64,000 bases of DNA from Phycicoccus avicenniae (GTDB taxonomy: Bacteria; Actinomycetota; Actinomycetes; Actinomycetales; Dermatophilaceae), in assembly GCF_018139485.1 (NCBI RefSeq), contig NZ_JAGSNF010000001.1:309156-373155 (forward strand), written 5' to 3'. Below the pieces are notes generated by a model. The model was given only the letters and a program-made list of their open reading frames with translations, was not told the origin of the DNA and did no database searches. A program made the position numbers and the translations under genes. Below are positions 46,467 through 54,143 of this stretch, one piece after another. Numbering within the stretch: position 1 is the stretch's first letter; every line of letters starts with the position of its first letter.

Positions 46467-47270
46467 GTGTCCCAGCGTTCTCACGTCGGGCGGCACCGCC
46501 ACGCCGTCCGCTACAGCCCGGTCGCCGAGCTCTCCTCGATCGCCCGCGCCGCCGCCGGTCCCGGAGCCCGTGCCGGCTCCGTCCTCGTCGCCTCCGGTGG
46601 CCTCGTCGCCACCTTCGCCCTCCCCGCGTCGGCCGCGCAGATGAGCGAGCAGGCGTCCTACGTCGCCTCCGCCGACACCGCGTCGGCCTTCGCCGCCGCC
46701 ACCCCGCGGGCCGTCACGGCCGCGCCGGCCGTCGTCGCCCCGGAGGCCGCCGCCCCCGTCGCCGCGGAGACCGTCGGTGTCGTCGGCGTCAAGGGCGTCG
46801 CCAAGCCGGAGCCGGAGCCGGAGCCCGAGCCGGAGCCCGAGCCCGAGCCGGTCGCTCCCGCCCCGGCCTCGACCTCGAGCCCCGCGCCCGCCGCCGCCCC
46901 GGCCCCCGAGCCGGAGCCGGTCGCCGACGTGGCCCAGTCCGCGAGCGGCGTCGTCAACATCGCCCGCGGCCTGCTCGGCATCCCGTACTCCTACGGCGGC
47001 ACGACCCCGTCCGGGTTCGACTGCTCCGGCTTCACCTCCTACGTCTTCGCGCAGGCGGGCATCTCGCTGCCGCGGACCGCGGAGCAGCAGCGACAGGCGG
47101 CCACCCCGGTCAGCGATCCCCAGCCCGGCGACCTCGTCTTCTTCGGCGCCCCGGCCTGGCACGTCGGCATCTACACCGGGAACGGCATGATGATCGACTC
47201 GCCGCGCGAGGGGAAGTCCACCTCGGAGCGCCCCGTCTTCTCCGGCGTCAGCGGGTACGGCCGCTTCTGA
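46467..47270 (+). CDS. Secreted NlpC/P60 peptidoglycan endopeptidase
   Basis: The 267-residue exported protein has a signal region ending FALPASAAQ (about residue 57), an Ala-rich linker with VGVVGVKGVAKPEPEPEPEP (about 102-130), and an NlpC/P60 cysteine-peptidase domain (about 155-267). Catalytic Cys186 is in GFDCSGFTSYVF and His232 in AWHVGIYTG; PGDLVFFG is typical. It cuts the gamma-D-Glu to diamino-acid bond in stem peptides, needed for cell separation or growth. Start GTG 46467 follows GAGAGG; the longer frame would translate the riboswitch. Control by c-di-AMP is expected. Confidence 0.93.
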   Translation: MSQRSHVGRHRHAVRYSPVAELSSIARAAAGPGARAGSVLVASGGLVATFALPASAAQMSEQASYVASADTASAFAAATPRAVTAAPAVVAPEAAAPVAAETVGVVGVKGVAKPEPEPEPEPEPEPEPVAPAPASTSSPAPAAAPAPEPEPVADVAQSASGVVNIARGLLGIPYSYGGTTPSGFDCSGFTSYVFAQAGISLPRTAEQQRQAATPVSDPQPGDLVFFGAPAWHVGIYTGNGMMIDSPREGKSTSERPVFSGVSGYGRF

Positions 47271-47298
47271 GTCCCTCCCCGCCACCCGCGTCCGCATC

Positions 47299-47330
47299 GG
47301 CCCCGTCCCCCGCTCCCGGGGGCCGGGGCC
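47299..47330 (+). terminator. Hairpin terminator after the NlpC/P60 gene
   Basis: GGCCCCG and CCCCC pair with GGGGG and CGGGGCC across one mismatch, giving a 12-pair stem with a 6-base loop, 28 bases after the stop. Confidence 0.7.
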
Positions 47331-47456
47331 GATCGGTGTCCGGGGGGTCGTCCGTCCGGACAGGACTGACCGCTCGAGTCGCAGGCGTCACACCGGTCGG
47401 TCGATACTTCAGGGGTCCGGCAGGGTCCCACCACCGATCAGAGGTTCGCCGTCCTC

Positions 47457-50400
47457 ATGGCCGTCCGCAGCGTGCTGTTCGCCGTCGCGTTCGCGATCTC
47501 CATCGTCGTCGGACGTGCCACCGTGCTGCCCGAGACCGGGCTGGCCCTCTTCTGGCCCTCCGGCGGCGTCGCCGCCCTCTGGGGCCTGTACGCCGTGAGC
47601 CGCCGCGAGGTCGTCGCCGCGGGCGTCCTCGTCACCGTCATCGCGACCGGCGGCAACTCCCTGACCGGCTTCCCGCTCACGGCCGGGATCCTCCTCGGGC
47701 TGTCCAACGGCCTGCTCGCCGTCGCGGTCCGGGGGCTGCTGTCCTGGGAGCGGCACCGGGCGGGCGAGCTCGGCGGCGAGCGGACCTCGCTCGCCACGCT
47801 GCCCGACGTCTACCGCTTCCTCCTCGCGGTCGTCGTCGCGGTCGCCGGCAGCGCGGTCTTCGGGATGGCCGGCCTCGGGGTCGTCGGGACCCCGCTCAGC
47901 GTCGAGACCGTCCTCGGGTGGGTCGTGCGCAACGGGACGGCGGTCGTCGTCATCGCGGGCTCCGGGATGGTGCTGCGCGACACCCGTCACCTCGCGACCC
48001 GCAGCGCCGTCTGGGAGGCGCTGCCGATCGCCGTCACGACGGTCACGGTGCTCTACGTCGTCTTCGGCCCCGGCCGCACCCTCCCGCTCAGCTTCCTGCC
48101 GTTCGCGCTCGTCTTCTGGGCCGCGATCCGGCTGCCCATCCCGCTCGCGACGGCCCAGGGCCTGCTCGTCGCCCTCGGCACCCTCGGCCTCGTCCTCGGC
48201 TTCTCCGGAGGGCCGTTCTCGACGATCGCGGACGACGCGCTCTTCGCGATGACGCTCCAGGCGTTCATGCTGCTGGCCGTGGGTCTGGCGCTCGTCGTCG
48301 CCATCGTCCAGCGTGAGCGCGAGCAGCTCGTCGACGAGCTCGCCGACACCGCCCACCTCGCCCAGCACCAGGCGGAGGACCTCAAGGTGATCACGGAGAC
48401 GATGCCGGACGCGCTGTTCGTCGTCGACGCCGACGGCCGGATCCTCCTGCACAACGACGCGGCGCTGTCGTGGGTCCGCGAGGCCCCGGACGGCGAGGGT
48501 CTGCACCACCCGACGACGCTCGCCAAGCGCACCCTGGAGGGGCGGCCGATCCCGGTCGAGGAGCGGCCGTCGGCCCGCGCCTTCCGGGGCGAGACCGTCC
48601 GCGGGGCGGTCGTCGTCGTCGACGACATCGACACCGGCGAGCCCCGCACCGTGGCCGTCGACGCGGTCCCCATGCACGACGGCGGGGCCGACACCCCGCA
48701 GCGCGTCCTGCTCGTCTTCCGCGACGTCACCGAGGAGTTCGTCCGCCTCCACGCCCTCGAGGCCGAGCGCACCCGGACCGAGCGGCTCATCTCCGACGCC
48801 CCCCACGGGGTCGCCGTCCTCGACATGCAGGGCACCGTCCTGCAGGTCAACGACTCCCTCGCCGCGCTCGCCGGGCGCCCCGTGGACGCGGTCGTCGGGT
48901 CCTCCTTCGCGGACCTGTCCCCGCGGGACCGGGCCAAGATGGGCGTCTACCTCGAGCGCGCCGTCGCCCAGCCCGGTGAGCTGCTCGTCGGCGACTGGAC
49001 GATCGAGACCCCCGACGGCGAGGTCTCGTACGTCTCGCTCACGAGCCGGGTCCTCACCGCCTCCGACGAGCAGGACGAGGTCATCCTCGTCAACGTCGTC
49101 GACTTCTCCGAGCAGCGGCGGTACGAGGAGCAGCTGACGACGCTCGCCGAGCGCGACTCGCTCACCGGCCTGTCGAACCGCCGGCACTTCGACGAGGTCC
49201 TCGACGCGCACCTGCGCCGCTGCGAGACGGTCGGACCGACGGGGGCGCTGCTCCTCGTCGACCTGGACCACTTCAAGGAGGTCAACGACACGATGGGGCA
49301 CGCGGCGGGCGACGAGCTCATCGTCGCCATCGCCCGGCTGCTCCAGGCCACGCTGCGCTCCACCGACCTCGTGGCCCGCCTCGGGGGCGACGAGTTCGCC
49401 GTCCTCCTGCCGGACGCCGACCAGGCAGGGGCCGAGGCCGTCGCCGACGCGCTCGTGCAGCGCATCGAGGCCCACACCGCCGACCTCGAGGGCACCCGGC
49501 GCCGGGTGACCGCCAGCGTCGGGGTCGGGACCTTCGCGGCGGCCGCGCAGCAGGAGGTCGACCCGCTCGCGCTCGCCGACATGCTCCTCTACGACGCCAA
49601 GGACGCCGGTCGCAACCGGTACGCCGCGCTCGACGCGTCCGGCACCGAGCGCAGCCGCACCGGGGCCCGCCTGGAGTGGATCGGCCGGATCGAGGGCGCC
49701 CTGGAGCGCGGGGACTTCGAGCTGTACCTGCAGCCGATCCTCGACGTCGCGGCGGACCGGGTCGTCGGTGCCGAGGCCCTGCTGCGGCTCGTCGACGAGG
49801 ACGTGCCGGTGTCCCCGGGGCGCTTCGTCCACCTCGCCGAGCGCAGCGGCCTGGCCCCCGAGCTCGACCGGTGGGTGCTGCGCAACGGCGTGGAGATGCT
49901 CTCCCGGCTGCACGCGCTCGACCCCGGTCTCGTCCTCGAGATCAACCTCTCGGCCCACTCGATCGGCGACGCCGACGTGGAGCGGGACTTCGTCGAGGCC
50001 CTCGAGCGGCACCGGGTCCCGGCGCACCGCGTCGTCGTCGAGGTGACCGAGACCGCGGCCGTCGCCGACCTCGTCGCCGCCCAGGCCTTCAGCCATCGGC
50101 TCGCGGCGATGGGGACCCGGGTCGCGATCGACGACTTCGGGGCCGGCTTCGGCTCCTTCTACTACCTCAAGCACCTGCCGTTCGACATCGTGAAGATCGA
50201 CGGCGAGTTCGTCGCCGGCTCGCACGCCTCGGTCATCGACCGCGCCATCCTCCGCTCGATCGTCGGCGTCGCCGGCAACCTCGGCAAGGAGACCGTCGCG
50301 GAGTTCGTCGCCGAGCCGGCGGTCCTCGAGGTCGTCCGCGAGCTCGGCATCGACTGCGCCCAGGGCTACCTCATCGGTGAGCCCGTCCCGTTCGACGTGT

Positions 50401-50519
50401 TCGTCGAGCGGCACCTCCCCGGCGGCAGCGGCCGCTGGACCACCCACGGGCCGGCCACCGCCGGCTCGGCGACGCCGGGGGCGGGCACCCCCACCCCGGT
50501 CGAAGGAGCACGAGTATGA
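47457..50519 (+). CDS. MASE1-PAS-PAS-GGDEF-EAL cyclic-di-GMP enzyme
   Basis: The 1020-residue membrane protein has a MASE1-like sensor of about eight helices (1-285), two PAS domains (about 300-420 and 425-545), a GGDEF diguanylate cyclase (about 560-715) and an EAL phosphodiesterase (about 730-990). The cyclase site GGDEF is intact (643-647) and an inhibitory I-site RSTD lies exactly 5 residues before it. In the EAL part E773-A-L, NLSAHS, VEVTE, DDFGAGFGSF and KIDGEF are present, so both activities may be real. It can therefore make and degrade c-di-GMP. The stop overlaps the glycosyltransferase start as ATGA. A CAGAGG lies 11 bases before the ATG, rather far for a ribosome site. Confidence 0.94.
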   Translation: MAVRSVLFAVAFAISIVVGRATVLPETGLALFWPSGGVAALWGLYAVSRREVVAAGVLVTVIATGGNSLTGFPLTAGILLGLSNGLLAVAVRGLLSWERHRAGELGGERTSLATLPDVYRFLLAVVVAVAGSAVFGMAGLGVVGTPLSVETVLGWVVRNGTAVVVIAGSGMVLRDTRHLATRSAVWEALPIAVTTVTVLYVVFGPGRTLPLSFLPFALVFWAAIRLPIPLATAQGLLVALGTLGLVLGFSGGPFSTIADDALFAMTLQAFMLLAVGLALVVAIVQREREQLVDELADTAHLAQHQAEDLKVITETMPDALFVVDADGRILLHNDAALSWVREAPDGEGLHHPTTLAKRTLEGRPIPVEERPSARAFRGETVRGAVVVVDDIDTGEPRTVAVDAVPMHDGGADTPQRVLLVFRDVTEEFVRLHALEAERTRTERLISDAPHGVAVLDMQGTVLQVNDSLAALAGRPVDAVVGSSFADLSPRDRAKMGVYLERAVAQPGELLVGDWTIETPDGEVSYVSLTSRVLTASDEQDEVILVNVVDFSEQRRYEEQLTTLAERDSLTGLSNRRHFDEVLDAHLRRCETVGPTGALLLVDLDHFKEVNDTMGHAAGDELIVAIARLLQATLRSTDLVARLGGDEFAVLLPDADQAGAEAVADALVQRIEAHTADLEGTRRRVTASVGVGTFAAAAQQEVDPLALADMLLYDAKDAGRNRYAALDASGTERSRTGARLEWIGRIEGALERGDFELYLQPILDVAADRVVGAEALLRLVDEDVPVSPGRFVHLAERSGLAPELDRWVLRNGVEMLSRLHALDPGLVLEINLSAHSIGDADVERDFVEALERHRVPAHRVVVEVTETAAVADLVAAQAFSHRLAAMGTRVAIDDFGAGFGSFYYLKHLPFDIVKIDGEFVAGSHASVIDRAILRSIVGVAGNLGKETVAEFVAEPAVLEVVRELGIDCAQGYLIGEPVPFDVFVERHLPGGSGRWTTHGPATAGSATPGAGTPTPVEGARV

Positions 50520-51964
50520 AGTCCCGCAGGCTCGAGCGCGCCGTCGGCGTGGTCGTCCTCGTCATGGCGGCCGCGGCCGGAGCGATGCTCTGGTCGGGTC
50601 TGGCCCTCAGCGACCCGCAGACCCGCCGGCCCCCGGAGGAGGGGGTCGTGTTCGGGCTGTGGAACATCCTCTACGACACCCAGGCCCCCTCGACCCGGCT
50701 GCTCCTCGTCGCCGTCGCGATCGCGCTGCTGCTCGCGGCCGGGGTCGCGGGCGTCGAGCGCGCCATCGCGACCCGCTACCGCCGCTCCGAGGACCCCGGC
50801 ATCACGCCCCTGGCCCCCAAGCTCGTCATGGCCCGCACCGCCGGAGTGCACCACGGGCCCGTGACCGTGACGGTCCTCATCCCCGCGCACGACGAGGAGG
50901 ACCGGATCGGGGCCACCCTCGCCTCGCTCGCCGAGCAGGACGACCGTCCGGACCGGGTCGTCGTCGTCGCCGACAACTGCTCCGACGCGACGGTCGAGAT
51001 CGCGCGCCGCCACGGCGCCGAGGTGCTCGAGAGCGTCGACAACACCCACAAGAAGGCCGGCGCGCTCAACCAGGCCCTGGCCCGGCTGCTCCCGGACCTC
51101 GGGGAGAACGACTGCGTCATGGTCATGGACGCCGACACGGTCCTCGACCAGGGGTACCTGGGGGCGGTGCGCCGCCGGATGGCCGAGGACCGCGCCCTCA
51201 TGGCGGTCGGCGGCCTCTTCTACGGCGAGGAGGGGCAGGGCCTGCTCGGCCAGCTCCAGCGCAACGAGTACACCCGCTACAGCCGGGACATCGCACGCCG
51301 TCGCGGCCGCCTCTACGTGCTCACCGGGACGGCGTCGGTCTTCCGCGCCCCGGCCCTGCGCGAGGTCTCGCGCCAGCGCGGCCGGGCGATCCCCGGCCGG
51401 ATCGGCGACGTCTACGACACCGCCGCCCTCACCGAGGACAACGAGCTCACGCTCGCGCTGAAGTCGCTCGGTGCGCTCATGATCTCCCCCCGGGAGTGCG
51501 CCGTCGTCACCGAGGTCATGCCGACGTGGGGTGCCCTGTGGGCCCAGCGCCTGCGGTGGCAGCGCGGGGCGCTGGAGAACCTCGGGGCGTACGGGGTGAC
51601 CCCGCAGACCCTGCGGTACTGGGCCCAGCAGCTCGGCATCGGCTACGGCGTCATCGCCCTGTCGTCCTACTTCGCGCTCATCCTCGTCATGGTCGCGGCG
51701 CTCGACGCTCCGGTCGTGTTCCCGTTCTGGGTCGGCGTCGGGCTCGTCTTCGTCGTCGAGCGCGTCGTCAGCGTGTGGCGCGGCGGCTGGCGGGCACGGT
51801 TCCTCGCGCTGCTGCTGCTCCCCGAGCTCGTGTACGCCACGGTGCTCAACGTCGTCTACGTCCGCGGTGTCGTCGACATCCTCACCGGGCGCCGCGCCCA
51901 GTGGGCCCACGTCACGCAGGGCGCGGACGGGCGCGTCCTCGTCAGCGAAGGAGAGAAGAAGTGA
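50516..51964 (+). CDS. Processive GT2 glycosyltransferase (exopolysaccharide synthase-like)
   Basis: The 482-residue membrane protein has two N-terminal helices (about 8-30 and 62-82), a cytoplasmic GT2 domain and C-terminal helices (about 380-455). The processive synthase residues are all present: VVVADNCSD, the DAD motif Asp205-Ala-Asp207, TEDNE with Asp308, and QRLRW at 344-348. These occur in cellulose, hyaluronan and poly-GlcNAc synthases, which polymerise and secrete sugar chains. No PilZ domain is visible. The start overlaps the GGDEF-EAL gene and the stop overlaps a small membrane gene, so all three are one unit. Polymer identity unknown. Confidence 0.9.
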   Translation: MKSRRLERAVGVVVLVMAAAAGAMLWSGLALSDPQTRRPPEEGVVFGLWNILYDTQAPSTRLLLVAVAIALLLAAGVAGVERAIATRYRRSEDPGITPLAPKLVMARTAGVHHGPVTVTVLIPAHDEEDRIGATLASLAEQDDRPDRVVVVADNCSDATVEIARRHGAEVLESVDNTHKKAGALNQALARLLPDLGENDCVMVMDADTVLDQGYLGAVRRRMAEDRALMAVGGLFYGEEGQGLLGQLQRNEYTRYSRDIARRRGRLYVLTGTASVFRAPALREVSRQRGRAIPGRIGDVYDTAALTEDNELTLALKSLGALMISPRECAVVTEVMPTWGALWAQRLRWQRGALENLGAYGVTPQTLRYWAQQLGIGYGVIALSSYFALILVMVAALDAPVVFPFWVGVGLVFVVERVVSVWRGGWRARFLALLLLPELVYATVLNVVYVRGVVDILTGRRAQWAHVTQGADGRVLVSEGEKK

Positions 51965-52179
51965 CCACCGCCGCCGTCCCCACCGGTCTGCTGCTGCCCG
52001 AGTCCGTCCTGGCCTCCGGCTGGTTCGCCGTCCTCGCCGTCTTCGTCGCCATCAACACGGTGATGTACCTCGCGCTGGCCGTCGCCAAGGTGATGCCCAA
52101 GGTGTACCCGCGGGACTGGGTCCCGCGCTCCTACGCGCGCGCCGCGACCCGCAGCATCGACCCCGACGCCCCGGCCTGA
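51961..52179 (+). CDS. 72-residue single-pass membrane protein of the c-di-GMP/GT2 operon
   Basis: Starts at GTG 51961, overlapping the glycosyltransferase stop as GTGA. After about 18 residues comes one hydrophobic helix (GWFAVLAVFVAINTVMYLALAVA), then a basic cytoplasmic tail (VYPRDWVPRSYARAATRS). I know no family match. Its position and coupling suggest a subunit or stability factor of the synthase, as PgaD is for PgaC, but it is shorter and has one helix only. That role is inference. Confidence 0.72.
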   Translation: MTTAAVPTGLLLPESVLASGWFAVLAVFVAINTVMYLALAVAKVMPKVYPRDWVPRSYARAATRSIDPDAPA

Positions 52180-52193
52180 CCGGCACAACGACC

Positions 52194-52224
52194 GACGCCC
52201 CGCCGTTCCCGACGGCGGGGCGTC
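52194..52224 (+). terminator. Hairpin terminator after the c-di-GMP/GT2 operon
   Basis: A perfect 13-bp stem (GACGCCCCGCCGT and its complement) with a 5-base loop begins 14 bases after the last stop of the operon. Confidence 0.82.
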
Positions 52225-52243
52225 CGTCGTAGGGTCGTGCGTC

Positions 52244-52819
52244 GTGGACCTCGACGAGTTCCTCGCCCGCGTGGCCCGCGGCGAGACGATCGTGGGTGGC
52301 TCGGACGCCCACCGCCTCATGCACGACGCCGCCCAGGACGCGATGCGCGTGCTCGCGGAGCTCAACACGGGCTACCGCTCGCCCGCGGAGGTCCGTGACC
52401 TCCTGTCGCGGCTCACCGGCCGGGAGGTGCACGAGTCCGTGACCCTCTTCCCGCCGTTCCACAGCGAGTTCGGCAAGAACCTCGTCCTCGGCCGTGACGT
52501 CTTCGTCAACATGGGCTGTCGTTTCCAGGACACCGGGGGCATCAGGATCGGGGACGGGTCCCTCGTCGGGCACGGCACGACCCTGACCACGCTCGACCAC
52601 GCGATGGACCCGGACCGCCGCGCCGACATGGTGCCCGCTCCCGTCGTCATCGGGCGCAGGGTCTGGCTCGGGGCGGGCGTCACCGTGGTGCCGGGCGTCA
52701 CGATCGGGGACGGCGCCGTCGTCGGGGCCGGGGCGGTCGTCACCCGCGACGTGGCGGCGGACACCGTCGTCGCCGGGGTCCCCGCCCGGGTCGTCCGCGG
52801 GACCGGCTACCGGGCCTGA
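52244..52819 (+). CDS. Left-handed beta-helix sugar O-acetyltransferase
   Basis: The 191-residue enzyme of the maltose/galactoside acetyltransferase group has an N-terminal helical region and hexapeptide repeats (GCRFQDTGGIRIGDGSLVGHG, VVIGRRVWLGAGVTVVPGV, TIGDGAVVGAGAVVTRDV). The catalytic His is in LTTLDHAMDP, followed by the conserved loop RRADM. It transfers acetyl from acetyl-CoA to a sugar hydroxyl. The GTG lies 8 bases after TAGGGT and right after the terminator of the exopolysaccharide operon; polymer acetylation is conceivable, but detoxifying acetylation is the family norm. Confidence 0.9.
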   Translation: MDLDEFLARVARGETIVGGSDAHRLMHDAAQDAMRVLAELNTGYRSPAEVRDLLSRLTGREVHESVTLFPPFHSEFGKNLVLGRDVFVNMGCRFQDTGGIRIGDGSLVGHGTTLTTLDHAMDPDRRADMVPAPVVIGRRVWLGAGVTVVPGVTIGDGAVVGAGAVVTRDVAADTVVAGVPARVVRGTGYRA

Positions 52820-52822
52820 GGC

Positions 52823-54034
52823 TCAGACGGCGGTGGCGCTGCCGACGGCGAGGCGGCCCTCGACCTGGTCGGCGGACAGCACGTACTGGGTCACCATCGT
52901 CGCGGCGCCGATGACGCCGGCGTGGCCGCCGGTGCGGGAGGCGACGATCTGCAGGCCGCCCGTGGCGAGGGGGAGGGACCGGCCGTAGACGATCTCGCGG
53001 ATCCCGGCGAGCAGGTGCTCGGCGGCGGTCGACATCACCCCGCCCACGACGATGACCGACGGGTTGAGCAGCGAGACGCACGTCGCGAGCACGCGTCCGA
53101 TCTCGCGCCCGGCCTCGCGGACGGTGGCGGCAACCTCGAGGTCGCCCTGCTTGGCGAGGTCGACGAGGGCGAGCAGGTCGGGGGCGGCGATGCCGGACGC
53201 GGCGAGGGTCCGCAGGACGGCCGGGCCGCTGGCGACGGCCTCGAGGCAGCCCCGGTTACCGCACGAGCACGGGGCGTCACCGCCGTTCGGGGCGGCGACG
53301 TGACCGAGGTCGCCCGCCGCGCCCTGGGCGCCGCGGTGCAGCCGCCCGCCGCTCACGATGCCGGCGCCGATGCCGGTCGCGACCTTGATGTAGAGCAGGT
53401 GCTCCACGGCCGGGTAGATCGTCGCGTGCTCGCCGAGCGCCATGAGGTTGACGTCGTTGTCGACGAGCACCGGCCCGCCGAGCTGGCCCTGGAGGTGGCC
53501 GGGCACGTCGTAGGTGTCCCAGCCGGGCATGATCGGCGGCAGGATCGGGCGCCCGGTCGAGTGCTCGACGGGACCCGGCAGACCGATGCCGACGCCTGCG
53601 AGCTCGCTGCGGTCACGGCCCTCGGCGTCCATGAGCGCGCGCGCCGCCGCCGCCACGGCGTCGAGGACGGGGCCGGGACCGTCGGCGACGTCGATGGCCA
53701 GCTTGCGTTCGGAAAGGACCCCGCCGCTGAGGTCGGTGAGGGCGACGAGGGCGTGCGTGGCGCCGACGTCGGCGCCCACGACGACCCCGGCCCCGGGGTT
53801 GAACGCGAGGCGGGCGGGCGGGCGGCCCCCGGTGGAGGCGGCCTCGCCGAAGGGTGCGAGGAGGCCCGCGGACAGCAGTGCGTCGACGCGGGCGCCGACC
53901 GTGGAGCGGGCGAGCCCGGTGAGCTGGACGAGCTCCGCACGCGTGCGCGGGACGCCGTCGAGCATCATCTGCAGGAGCTCTCCGGCGCCGGACTGTGCGG
54001 CGCCCGGGCCCCCCACACCGGTCGTACTGATCAC
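52823..54034 (-). CDS. ROK-family transcriptional repressor
   Basis: The 403-residue protein has an N-terminal winged HTH (ELVQLTGLARSTVGARVDALLSAGLL, about 30-55) and a ROK sugar-kinase-like domain (about 80-390) with GADVGATHALVAL, VGIGLPGPV, VDNDVNLMALGEH and the zinc site CSCGNRGCLEA. NagC/XylR-type repressors bind a sugar or sugar phosphate in this domain. It is divergent from a sugar ABC transporter, the likely target. GTG 54034 is the start; a palindrome lies 8 bases upstream of it. Its end is 3 bases from the convergent acetyltransferase stop. Confidence 0.93.
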   Translation of the reverse strand: MISTTGVGGPGAAQSGAGELLQMMLDGVPRTRAELVQLTGLARSTVGARVDALLSAGLLAPFGEAASTGGRPPARLAFNPGAGVVVGADVGATHALVALTDLSGGVLSERKLAIDVADGPGPVLDAVAAAARALMDAEGRDRSELAGVGIGLPGPVEHSTGRPILPPIMPGWDTYDVPGHLQGQLGGPVLVDNDVNLMALGEHATIYPAVEHLLYIKVATGIGAGIVSGGRLHRGAQGAAGDLGHVAAPNGGDAPCSCGNRGCLEAVASGPAVLRTLAASGIAAPDLLALVDLAKQGDLEVAATVREAGREIGRVLATCVSLLNPSVIVVGGVMSTAAEHLLAGIREIVYGRSLPLATGGLQIVASRTGGHAGVIGAATMVTQYVLSADQVEGRLAVGSATAV

Positions 54035-54041
54035 GGGGTCA

Positions 54042-54062
54042 GTCAAGCACAGTGCGCTTGAC
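54042..54062. promoter_or_regulatory. Candidate ROK operator
   Basis: A perfect inverted repeat GTCAAGC-N7-GCTTGAC lies just upstream of the ROK start. The half-site GCTTGAC recurs at 54105-54111 on the -35 of the transporter promoter, so one protein may control both directions. Confidence 0.65.
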
Positions 54063-54106
54063 ACGGGGCCTCGGCAGGAACAAGTCGTGTCGCCGGAACC
54101 TTTTGC

Positions 54107-54135
54107 TTGACGGGCCGACAAAAGCCATCTACTGT
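54107..54135 (+). promoter_or_regulatory. Promoter of the sugar ABC transporter
   Basis: TTGACG (54107-54112), 17 bases, TACTGT (54130-54135): an excellent sigma-70-type promoter. The ATG follows the -10 by 8 bases with no ribosome site, so the mRNA should be leaderless or nearly so. The -35 is inside GCTTGAC, the putative ROK half-site, flanked by CTTTTG and CAAAAG. Confidence 0.75.
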
Positions 54136-54143
54136 CTGGCGGC

